Positions 35,032-42,187 of a DNA stretch of 52,083 nucleotides are shown piece after piece. Under the pieces are notes generated by a model. It had not been told where the DNA came from. It did not search any database and saw only the letters and a list, made by a program, of their open reading frames with translations. Origin of the DNA: Nitrospirota bacterium (GTDB lineage: Bacteria > Nitrospirota > Thermodesulfovibrionia > Thermodesulfovibrionales > Magnetobacteriaceae); the NCBI GenBank assembly GCA_015233615.1, contig JADFXJ010000008.1, positions 4,308 to 56,390 on the forward strand. Reading direction: 5' to 3'. Both the position numbers and the translations under genes were made by a program. The stretch's first letter is position 1. Each line of letters starts with the position of its first letter.

Positions 35032-35214
35032 ATGATAAACATGATTTGGAGCATATACGCCTACGTCGTATTTGTTATTGTGCTGTCGATTATGTTTTTT
35101 GGGATATTTGTCTATTACTTCAGCAAGGATATGCAGGACAGAGGCGAGTACCCGAAATTTACGGTGCCCGGCGGTAACGGTTTAATGGCGGGAAAGACAA
35201 ACCGCATCCATTGA
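35032..35214 (+). CDS. Small single-helix membrane protein
   Basis: A 60-residue protein with one strongly hydrophobic helix (about 8-30, YAYVVFVIVLSIMFFGIFVYYF), then a polar tail KDMQDRGEYPKFTVPGG. The ATG has AGGAGA about 7 bases upstream. The shape resembles small cytochrome-oxidase-type or transporter accessory subunits, but I do not recognise a family. It precedes the MFS remnant and may be a leftover of a larger transporter locus. Translation is plausible but not certain. Confidence 0.45.
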   Translation: MINMIWSIYAYVVFVIVLSIMFFGIFVYYFSKDMQDRGEYPKFTVPGGNGLMAGKTNRIH

Positions 35215-35281
35215 GCTTATTCGTAATTTACCAAAGCTTACGCGGCAGAACTTGAGCCGAAGCTTATGCGTATATGCGTAG

Positions 35282-36133
35282 TTGTTTTCTTTACCGCCCG
35301 TGTGGCTTACTAAAGAAGAAAAACGCCTGATAACCGGAATACTACGCGCGGAGCATGACGAGGTAGAAACGAGGCACTCGATAAAGACCTTTGTCGAGGC
35401 TGCCGGTAACGCGAGGGTATGGGTTTTAAGCCTCATCTACTTCACCATCGTCATAGGCCTTTACAGCCTTAGCTTATGGCTGCCGCTGATGATAAAGGGT
35501 TTTGCGCACGCAGGCAACCTGAAGGTAGGGGTTATATCGGCCGTACCTTACTTATTTGCCGCGGTGGGGATGGTTGTCATAGGAGCACGATCCGACAGCA
35601 GGCAGCAAAGGAGGCCGTTTCTGGCCGGGAGTCTCGCCATTGGAGCGACGGGCTTTGTGTTGAGCGCTTTTTTGCATAATCCGGTACTTGAGCTTGCGGC
35701 TTTGTCCATGGCTGCCGTCGGCGTGTGGGGAATGTTTGGCCCCTTCTGGTCGCTTCCCGCGTCATTTCTACGTGGTAGTGCCGCAGCCGGAGGTATTGCC
35801 CTCATCAATTCTGTAGGCAACCTCGGTGGCTTTGCCGGCCCTTATCTGGTCGGCGTTATAAAGGAGTTTGTTGAAGGTTCCCTGCTATATTGTTTACCAC
35901 CACAGCGATTGGCAGTCCTTGAGAGGGGCCACCAGTGGTTCCTGAGCACACACTTAGAAGGGGTAGCGAAAGGACGCGCCCTTTGCGGCCGAAGCGAGGG
36001 GAAGGCCTTCCCCTCCTCATTTTTTGTACTTTTATTACTTTTATGACTGCAACCAGGTATTACGAACATGGTGCTCCTATTGTTTTCGACGCTTGTCTCC
36101 GCCTTTATCGGCAGTATTCTGCGTATTCCATAA
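35282..36133 (+). pseudogene. MFS transporter remnant (C-terminal half, interrupted by a repeat element)
   Basis: Only the second half of a major facilitator protein is present. It starts at LTKEEKRLITGILRAEHDE, which normally lies in the central cytoplasmic loop, and continues through helices 7-11 (YFTIVIGLYSLSLWLPLMI, GMVVIGARSDSRQQRRPFL, GIALINSVGNLGGFAGPYL). The N-terminal six helices are missing. After VIKEFVEGS the frame enters repeat copy 2 and stops at 36046. Beyond the repeat, in the same frame, GITNMVLLLFSTLVSAFIG restores helix 12 and ends at 36133. The sequence resembles the anion:cation symporter group of MFS. The gene is doubly broken and almost certainly not functional. Confidence 0.8.
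35905..36062 (+). repeat. Dispersed ~150-bp repeat, copy 2 (inside the MFS remnant)
   Basis: This copy has the same left end (GCGATTGGCAGTCCTTG), core and T-rich tail as copy 1. Its core contains the perfect 20-bp palindrome GAGGGGAAGGCCTTCCCCTC. It interrupts the last helix region of an MFS gene whose frame resumes after it, direct evidence that the element inserted here. It encodes no protein of its own, so any transposition would need an enzyme in trans. Confidence 0.85.
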
Positions 36134-36596
36134 GTAGCAGATTTGAATCTGCCGGTACTCGATATGGCAAGGCATTTCCGGTCAGGGCTCACGGGCATCG
36201 ATCTTGTTCAGAAGCACGAACTTATTACCCGTATGGAGGTCTTTTGCCCTAGTCGCCTGCCCGTACGGTAACAGTACGTCCATAAGCGCTCCGGCTAATG
36301 TCGTCGCCGTGAAGTTGACGGCTAAGGCAAAAGTGGAGCTATCCTTCCTGCGGTTTGCCGTCGATAGCATCCCAATAACCCTGGCTGAAATATTTAAGAT
36401 ACGTGAGTAGGGAGAAGTCTCTCACCCCTCGCCGCGGGTTAGCCCGGAGCTAACTCAATAAGAAATTTCTTTAAAATACCAAAATATTTAGAATTTGTAC
36501 CCTAGCTGTAACCTGCCGTGTGCTATAGTAAATGTACCAATGATTATCACAATATAGAGACTAATCAATCCATAGGATGACTATAAGGGAGGTCGA
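36134..36596. other. Region without a recognisable gene
   Basis: 463 bases between the MFS remnant and the NACHT fragments. Short open frames of 60-68 codons exist on both strands (about 36182-36410) but have no ribosome-binding site or recognisable similarity. The section looks like decayed coding sequence. The last 120 bases are AT-rich and probably hold the NACHT promoter; GGGAGG lies 6 bases before the ATG at 36597. Confidence 0.4.
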
Positions 36597-36923
36597 ATGA
36601 AAAATGTTATTTTGGATCTTATCCAAACGTTATTTTCCGACGTGGGAAAATTAGGTTGGCTCAAGACAAGCGGGATTGCCTTAACAGTGCTTCTTGCTGC
36701 ATACCAGCTCTTTGGAAGATTAATTCTAAAGTTATGGAAAACCCTTGAGTCTGATATTATAAATTGGGCATCATCCGCGATTCTAAGTTTTGTCCGTGGC
36801 ATATCCTTCTCTTTTACCAAACGGTATCATGATAGACTAATTTACGATTACAAGGCTTTTAACGTAAAAGGCCTTGGCCTGATTAGCAGTTACACTCGAC
36901 GTATTTGTAGACCTGCGGATTGA
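36597..36923 (+). CDS. N-terminal fragment of a broken NACHT NTPase gene
   Basis: The 108-codon frame encodes a membrane-anchored start (helix about 26-45, SGIALTVLLAAYQLFGRL) and a basic region ending VKGLGLISSYT. There the frame runs out of phase: the +1 frame continues DVFVDLRIDTAHNPNKVVGD, straight into the NACHT core ORF. One extra base near 36894-36897 explains the break. GGGAGG precedes the ATG. The fragment is the true start of the NACHT protein rather than a separate gene. Confidence 0.7.
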   Translation: MKNVILDLIQTLFSDVGKLGWLKTSGIALTVLLAAYQLFGRLILKLWKTLESDIINWASSAILSFVRGISFSFTKRYHDRLIYDYKAFNVKGLGLISSYTRRICRPAD

Positions 36924-36945
36924 CACGGCTCATAATCCCAATAAA

Positions 36946-39042
36946 GTGGTTGGCGATATTATAAAGGTAAAAGATATTACCGACAGCCGTAACATTTGGG
37001 ATTTACTCCGCTTAAGCGAAAAAACAAAGAAAAAGGAAAAAAGAACACAGCCGTTTGCCATTATTGGTGCACCGGGATGCGGTAAGACTACGCTAATGCA
37101 GAACGTTGCCATTACCATTACCAAAAACCTCCATAGACGGCATAAAGTACGCTCTTATGTGCCAATTTTGCTTTTCCTTCGCGAACACTCAGACAATATA
37201 TGTAAAGATGAAACTATAACGCTTGCCACCCTCGTGGAAAATCATTTTGGTGACAAAAAACGTTTTCCAACTTTGAAACCGCCGCAAGGCTGGTTTACCG
37301 GGAAGATGGAAAGTGGAAGATGCCTTGTACTTCTCGACGGGTTCGATGAGGTCGGGGATAAAGAAATAAGGCTGAAGGTTTCGAAATGGGTTGATAGGCA
37401 GATTGGGATTTATCAAAATTGTACCTTCTTCCTGACATCAAGGCCACAGGGTTACAAAGATGCTCCCCTCACAAACGTTAACGTCATGGAAGTACAAAAC
37501 TTTAATGTGGCACAAGTGAAAACCTTCATCGAAAATTGGTACATTGCAAACGAATTCAGAAGTGCGGGTAACGAGATGAATGCAACAGTCAGAGAGCGCG
37601 CTAAAGACGGAACGATTGATCTCCTCAAACGGCTGGGAACGGTACCTGCTCTTCTTGCATTAACCGCCAACCCTTTGCTTTTAACGATGATAGCGATGGT
37701 TCATAGATACCACGGTGCCTTGCCGGGGAGCAGGTCGGAATTGTACAAGGAAATGTGCGAGGTAATGCTTGGCAGGTGGCGGCAGACGGCCGGCGTTCAA
37801 GATGAGTATAAGGCAGGACAAAAGCGAAGCGTACTCGAACCTCTCGCCTGCCATATGATGGAACATGGGCTACGTGAAATTCCACGCAAAGAAGCGATTA
37901 CACTTCTCGACGATTCACTTCGACGTGTTGGTGTGAAAGCAGGCGAGGAAGACGCCTTTTTTATAAAATTGCAGGAGACAAGCGGCATCGTCATCGAAAG
38001 AGAAGCCGGGCTTCTTAGTTTCGCCCACTTGACGTTTCAAGAGTATTTAACAGCTTCGTGCTGGAAAAACACAAATCTGCAACCTTCCTGGAATAAGCTG
38101 GTAAACGATAGTTGGTGGCACGAAACCATACGCCTTTACGTAGCCCAGGGCGACGCAACGGGTATTATAGAGGCGTGCTTAGAAAACAACACATTTTCGT
38201 CGCTAACTTTAGCGTTAGAGTGCGCAGAAGAAGCCGAGCAAATAGACGCTGACATACGCGAACGGCTTAACGATACAATCGATAACGATATAGAATCTGA
38301 CAACGGTGAACGGCAAAGACTCTCGGCAGAGGTTTCGTTGAATAATCGACTTAAAAAATTCAAACCTATTGACGGCGCAAGAGAAATTTGTGAGGAATTA
38401 GTGACTTGTTCTGATTATCGATTATTTATCGAGGATATGATAAATAATAACATTCCCTTCAAGCCTGAACATTGGTTAGAAAACAATTTTCCTCATGGAA
38501 CTGCGTCGATGCCTGTTTCCGGAATTAATTTTTTCCATGCGGAGGAGTTTTGTAAGTGGCTTACCAAAAAGCAAGGGGGTACAACTACTTATCGTTTACC
38601 ATTATTAAATGAAACAACTGTAATAAAGAACGTTCGGCGTAATTCCGTCACACGATGCTGGTGGATAGGTGATGAGGATTGGCATAGTACATTTGGTTTA
38701 AGTGACGACAAGATAAATCAAATTAAAGGCGCTCTTCAAAGGGAAAGCAAACTGTTTAATTCAGTCTATATAGATATAAACGCGGATGTCGTTAATCAGC
38801 ATATATTGAACAAAAATAAAGTGTTTTTCCCAAATCTGTTGAGGTACGAAAATTTAATTTTATTTTGTCGCGTTAATGACACTCTCAATACAAAGAGAGA
38901 CCTTGACCTTCTTGCACTTGCCCGTGACCATGCCCGTGACCTTTCCCTTGCCCATTATATGACCTTGACCTTGCCCATTACCGTGCCCTTGCCATTACTA
39001 ATAAAAACGATATTCCTAATATGTCGGGAGTGTCGTATCTAA
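36946..39042 (+). CDS. NACHT-domain NTPase core with FGE-like segment (middle part of the broken gene)
   Basis: NACHT proteins are STAND-type ATPases, many of which act in bacterial antiphage defence. This 698-codon part has Walker A GAPGCGKTTL (41-50), Walker B CLVLLDGFDEVGD (126-138) and the TSRPQGY sensor. Winged-helix and helical regions follow (HMMEHGLREIPRKEA, LLSFAHLTFQEYLTA). At about 515-560 a formylglycine-generating-enzyme-like stretch appears (PVSGINFFHAEEFCKWL, TYRLPLLNE), normally followed by a longer domain that is reduced here. The end is a Leu-Ala-Arg-Asp-rich repeat (DLDLLALARDHARDLSLAHY) which loses frame near 38957-38961. The GTG at 36946 is only an in-frame codon; coding continuity starts at 36597. 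Confidence 0.8.
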   Translation: MVGDIIKVKDITDSRNIWDLLRLSEKTKKKEKRTQPFAIIGAPGCGKTTLMQNVAITITKNLHRRHKVRSYVPILLFLREHSDNICKDETITLATLVENHFGDKKRFPTLKPPQGWFTGKMESGRCLVLLDGFDEVGDKEIRLKVSKWVDRQIGIYQNCTFFLTSRPQGYKDAPLTNVNVMEVQNFNVAQVKTFIENWYIANEFRSAGNEMNATVRERAKDGTIDLLKRLGTVPALLALTANPLLLTMIAMVHRYHGALPGSRSELYKEMCEVMLGRWRQTAGVQDEYKAGQKRSVLEPLACHMMEHGLREIPRKEAITLLDDSLRRVGVKAGEEDAFFIKLQETSGIVIEREAGLLSFAHLTFQEYLTASCWKNTNLQPSWNKLVNDSWWHETIRLYVAQGDATGIIEACLENNTFSSLTLALECAEEAEQIDADIRERLNDTIDNDIESDNGERQRLSAEVSLNNRLKKFKPIDGAREICEELVTCSDYRLFIEDMINNNIPFKPEHWLENNFPHGTASMPVSGINFFHAEEFCKWLTKKQGGTTTYRLPLLNETTVIKNVRRNSVTRCWWIGDEDWHSTFGLSDDKINQIKGALQRESKLFNSVYIDINADVVNQHILNKNKVFFPNLLRYENLILFCRVNDTLNTKRDLDLLALARDHARDLSLAHYMTLTLPITVPLPLLIKTIFLICRECRI

Positions 39043-39566
39043 TTGTTGTTGCTGCCTATATGTCCGATGAATTAGGCAAAATAGATATATTAATTCATCG
39101 CATCATAAATGAAAACTTTGCAGTTTTAGCGATTACGGACATCGAACTTAGGCAATTACTTGATTCCTCCGATTATCGAAAGCTCAAAGAAAAATTCGCA
39201 TCTATGATTAATCTCGAAGAGAACATACAACGTTTCAGACGTATGCAATTAATACTGAAACTCATAGATATTTCGATCGCCGGGGATAAGAAGAAAAAGG
39301 TCAGAGCCATATACATATTTACATTGAAATATCTTGAGCTTATTTATCGCGAACTTGACGAAAGCAATCCGATTGAAAAAAGTATATGGAAACGTTTATT
39401 TAGACGTAATCGTAAAGAAGATTTTAAAATCCTGAAAGAGTTTGTATCCTTCATGTACTACACGCATCTGGCCACACTCATGCGCATAGACGGTAAGCTG
39501 CCGAATGCTGACGATAAACTACCGGACTGGGGTGCAATACGCCTTGTGCGGGAGTACATACGGTGA
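39021..39566 (+). CDS. C-terminal fragment of the broken NACHT gene
   Basis: This frame carries on the repeat lost by the core ORF: from about 38961 it reads DLDLAHYRALAITNKND and then a helical domain to the stop. The 181-codon ORF from 39021 covers most of it and ends DKLPDWGAIRLVREYIR, resembling the C-termini of repeat-bearing NACHT proteins. A missing base at 38957-38961 would join it to the core. No ribosome-binding site precedes 39021, so as a separate gene it is unlikely. It stops 25 bases before repeat copy 3. Confidence 0.65.
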   Translation: MSGVSYLIVVAAYMSDELGKIDILIHRIINENFAVLAITDIELRQLLDSSDYRKLKEKFASMINLEENIQRFRRMQLILKLIDISIAGDKKKKVRAIYIFTLKYLELIYRELDESNPIEKSIWKRLFRRNRKEDFKILKEFVSFMYYTHLATLMRIDGKLPNADDKLPDWGAIRLVREYIR

Positions 39567-39590
39567 AGTTTGCTATGTGCTTTATATCAA

Positions 39591-39740
39591 TTTGCAGTCG
39601 TAGAAGTAACAAAAGTACAAGAGATGAGGAGGGGAAGGCCTTCCCCTCGCTTCGGCCGCAAAGGGCGCGTCCTTTCGCTACCCCTTCTAAGTGTGTGCTC
39701 GGCAGCCGCTGGTGACCCCCCGCAACGCCCCCCTGCAACG
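39591..39740 (-). repeat. Dispersed ~150-bp repeat, copy 3 (inverted)
   Basis: Reverse-orientation copy of the element at 22405 and 35905. It keeps the core CACACTTAGAAGGGGTAGCG, the perfect 20-bp palindrome (about 39629-39648) and the tail ending ACGACTGCAA. The far end diverges from copies 1 and 2 (no GCGATTGGCAGTCC). It lies just after the NACHT fragments. The rest of the gap to 39905 (about 165 bases) holds only the ParDE promoter region. Confidence 0.8.
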
Positions 39741-39905
39741 CTTATTGTGCTCAAATGCCTGATTTGACCCAATAAAATACGAACAATCCGAACATGTGTA
39801 GTCGAACAGCCCCGCCACGTCCTTGTTGCCAATGCGATTGAGCCACCTATAACGAAGTTTGACAATTTATGTTATCATAGATAAAGTGATGAGGAGGTTA
39901 AAATC

Positions 39906-40172
39906 ATGAACATTTCACTTACGCCACAGCTTGAAGAACTGGTTAAAAAGAAGGTAGACGGCGGGCTTTATGGTTCCGCAAGCGAAGTCGTGCGCGAAGC
40001 CTTACGCCTTCTTGAACAACGTGACGGGATACACGCTTTACGTATTGAAGAGCTAAGGGCCGAAATCAAGAAAGGCTTAGACAGCGGCGAACCAACTCCT
40101 TTAGATGTTGAAGTCATAAAAGAGCGCGGCCATAAGCGGCTTGCGGCACAACAAACCAAGGCGACCGACTGA
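39906..40172 (+). CDS. parD: ParD-type antitoxin (ribbon-helix-helix)
   Basis: An 88-residue antitoxin. The N-terminal ribbon-helix-helix (NISLTPQLEELVKKKVDGGLYGSASEVVREALRLLE region, 2-37) binds DNA and represses the operon; the polar C-terminal tail wraps the toxin. GAGGAGG lies 8 bases before the ATG. The stop overlaps the toxin start by one base (TGATG), so the two are translationally coupled. The gene follows the NACHT region and repeat copy 3, typical of accessory DNA. Confidence 0.92.
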   Translation: MNISLTPQLEELVKKKVDGGLYGSASEVVREALRLLEQRDGIHALRIEELRAEIKKGLDSGEPTPLDVEVIKERGHKRLAAQQTKATD

Positions 40173-40462
40173 TGTTGAGAGTCCTCAAGCGACCCGAGGC
40201 TGAAAACGACCTTGAGGAAATCTGGTTCTATATAGCCCAGGACACCCCTGACAACGCAGACAAACTCCTTGACGAAATTGAGCAAGCATGCCGGAAACTC
40301 GCACGGTTTACAAATATGGGTAGGAACAGAGATGAACTCCATCCCGGCCTGAGAAGTTTCCCGGTCGGTAAATATCTTATTTTTTATTTACCGATTAACG
40401 GCGGTCTTGAGATTGTCAGGGTACTGCATGGCATGCGGGATATCGACACCTTTTTTTTATAG
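40172..40462 (+). CDS. parE: ParE-type toxin (RelE/ParE superfamily)
   Basis: A 96-residue toxin of the RelE/ParE fold. It has AENDLEEIWFYIAQDTPDNADKL in the helical hairpin, the LARFTNMGRNRDEL turn, and the C-terminal strands FPVGKYLIFYLPINGG and IVRVLHGMRDID. The FPVGKYLIFY and HGMRDI features are typical of ParE proteins, which poison DNA gyrase, rather than of RelE ribonucleases. It overlaps parD by one base. The module is complete. Confidence 0.92.
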   Translation: MLRVLKRPEAENDLEEIWFYIAQDTPDNADKLLDEIEQACRKLARFTNMGRNRDELHPGLRSFPVGKYLIFYLPINGGLEIVRVLHGMRDIDTFFL

Positions 40463-40565
40463 GCGTCCCCTCATATAAAGCCGGCCGAGTCGCGGCACAG
40501 GTAACTCACTGATATAACACGACTACTTTGCCGTGTTTTCGTGGCGTTTATCATGGCATGAATAG

Positions 40566-40619
40566 ATGGAGTATCGGGGCGACTGGATTCGAACCGGCGA
40601 CCGCACGGTCCCGAACCGT
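40566..40619 (-). repeat. tRNA-Pro 3'-end fragment (attachment-site-like direct repeat)
   Basis: This 54-base segment matches 41272-41325 at 52 of 54 bases. It contains the T arm, variable loop and anticodon part of tRNA-Pro plus 8 bases beyond the tRNA 3' end, then diverges inside the anticodon stem. It cannot fold as a tRNA. A truncated tRNA 3' end in direct orientation 706 bp from the intact gene is the classic footprint of site-specific integration. Confidence 0.8.
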
Positions 40620-41144
40620 TTACTGTATACCGGCGTGTTTCAAAGCCTCTTTCAGACCGGGATCCGTTTCGGCCTTTTCCTTAATCGCATGTTCCAGTTT
40701 ATTGGTACGTTCTTCAAGTTCTCTGGTGGTTCTTGCAACCGGTGCCAGGGTTGTACGCCTGTCCCATAATACGAAACTGATAAGAATAAATACACCGCTG
40801 AATATACTGCCGATCAGTACGTACATTACTCCCCTCAGGTCGTCAACTCTCCGGTTGGTATCATCAAATCTCCGGTTTGTATCTTCAATTCTCTTGTTGA
40901 TATCTTCAATTCTCTTGTTTGTATCTTCAAATCTCCGGTCGATATCTTCGATCCTCTTGTTTGTATCTTCAATCCTCTGGTTTACGGCCTTTAATCCTTC
41001 GTCGAGTTTGATTTCAACCCGGATCATGCGATCCCTGTCCGCCTGCGTGAAGGAAGCGGCGTCGGAGGATGCCGCGTTAAGATCAATCGGCAGACAAATC
41101 GACACGCAACACAGCAGAATAAACAATATAAATCGGCTTCTCAT
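40620..41144 (-). CDS. Exported or membrane coiled-coil protein with heptad repeats
   Basis: A 174-residue protein. A signal sequence (FILFILLCCVSICLPIDLNA) is followed by a polar region and seven consecutive 7-residue units of the form RIEDTNK / RFEDINR (about 57-105), a predicted parallel coiled coil. A membrane helix (VMYVLIGSIFSGVFILISFVLW) and a charged cytoplasmic tail follow. The architecture recalls Bdr-type repeat membrane proteins; function is unknown. The stop codon directly abuts the tRNA-Pro fragment at 40566-40619, and the gene is the only one in the 706-bp segment bounded by the tRNA repeats, so it looks like the cargo of a small integrated element. The DNA repeat (ATATCTTCAAT and variants) can change unit number by slippage. 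Confidence 0.75.
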   Translation of the reverse strand: MRSRFILFILLCCVSICLPIDLNAASSDAASFTQADRDRMIRVEIKLDEGLKAVNQRIEDTNKRIEDIDRRFEDTNKRIEDINKRIEDTNRRFDDTNRRVDDLRGVMYVLIGSIFSGVFILISFVLWDRRTTLAPVARTTRELEERTNKLEHAIKEKAETDPGLKEALKHAGIQ

Positions 41145-41279
41145 TCCTAATTATACAATAAAGAACCCCAAAGGAGAAAGCAGTTTCAAAAGAAAGTAGT
41201 TAACGGCAATGCCCCGGGAATCGCGGTATCGCCGTTGGCCATTATGAGCCTGACCTTTTCGATATTTGGATATGGAGTA

Positions 41280-41353
41280 TCGGGGCGACTGGATTCGAAC
41301 CAGCGACCACACGGTCCCGAACCGTGTACGCTACCAAACTGCGCTACGCCCCG
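41280..41353 (-). tRNA. tRNA-Pro (CGG)
   Basis: Full cloverleaf on the minus strand: acceptor CGGGGCG pairs with CGCCCCG, discriminator A at 41280. The anticodon stem ACGG.. / ..CCGT closes the loop TTCGGGA with anticodon CGG. The T arm has GGTTCGAATCC. CCA is not encoded. Its 3' half, plus 8 flanking bases, is duplicated at 40566-40619, so this is likely the integration target gene, kept intact. Confidence 0.95.
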
Positions 41354-41449
41354 ATGGGCTTTTTACCGGGCTGCCGATATGACTCTTTATATCGGATTCT
41401 GATATTATACGAATATGATAATTATATCAGGGTATGCCGGTGTTGTCAA

Positions 41450-42133
41450 GTGCTACGATTGCTAACCTCTTTTCTTCGGCGAAAGAAGCCGTTAACCCCT
41501 TATTTCTTTTACCTGGTGGTGCCGGCTATGTCGTTTGCGTATCAGGCCATGGGTATCGAAGCATTCAGATACGTTATACCTTTAACGCTCACTGTCGTAC
41601 CTGCATTTTTCTTACCGCGCCTGCCGTTTGCCTTTAGGTGGAGGCATATTGGAATGTCGGCAGCGGCGGTAGTCCTTTTCGTATTGCCTTACGTGATGCT
41701 TACGTCCCGGGCTTTACATACCGGTATCCACCCGGCAGACCTGCACCGGGGAGGCGTACATTTAGCAGGCATACATTGGGTAGGCATCCACATGCCCGGT
41801 GGATTGTTCGCCATGTACCAGTTGTTGGCTGTCGCATTGCCTGAGGAACTCTTTTTCAGGGGGTACATTCAGGAATCACTTATGCAGGGAGCGTATGGAC
41901 GGGGTGCAGCGGGTGACACCGGCGTCTGCGGCAAAGGGAAGGCGGCAATAGTGCTTTCCAGCGTCCTATTTGCGTTATGCCATGGCATAGTGGGTCTTGT
42001 TACGGGAGAGGCGACGCCGCTTCTTACCTTTTTCCCTTCCCTCGTGATGGGGTGGCTTTACTTCAAGACTTCTAATCTCGTGCCCCCGATACTTTTCCAC
42101 TGGGTAGCCAATATTGCCTATGCGTCGATATGA
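41450..42133 (+). CDS. CPBP family intramembrane metalloprotease
   Basis: An integral membrane protein of the CAAX-protease/bacteriocin-processing (CPBP, Abi) family. The glutamate motif LPEELFFRGYIQE holds the EExxxR signature, LFALCHGIV gives the second-motif His and HWVANIAY the third. About seven hydrophobic helices are present. A loop before the first motif carries degenerate repeats (GGVHLAGIHWVGIHMPGG). The start is uncertain: the open frame extends back into the tRNA-Pro region, and no ribosome-binding site is good. GTG at 41450 gives 227 residues; TTG at 41459 or ATG at 41528 are alternatives. Such proteases may mature peptides or confer self-immunity; the substrate is unknown. Confidence 0.8.
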   Translation: MLRLLTSFLRRKKPLTPYFFYLVVPAMSFAYQAMGIEAFRYVIPLTLTVVPAFFLPRLPFAFRWRHIGMSAAAVVLFVLPYVMLTSRALHTGIHPADLHRGGVHLAGIHWVGIHMPGGLFAMYQLLAVALPEELFFRGYIQESLMQGAYGRGAAGDTGVCGKGKAAIVLSSVLFALCHGIVGLVTGEATPLLTFFPSLVMGWLYFKTSNLVPPILFHWVANIAYASI

Positions 42134-42187
42134 AGCGCATCATTAATGCGGACGATCACCATATACGCTTCGCAATCGCATAATTAT

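Noticed and set aside
36182-36410. Two overlapping small ORFs on opposite strands
   Set aside because: No ribosome-binding site, no motif and no similarity that I recognise; more likely decayed sequence.
38500-38640. FGE-like stretch of the NACHT protein as a second DGR variable region
   Set aside because: It lacks the RGGSW...GFRLA tail and NNY-rich codons, and the segment is followed by unrelated sequence.
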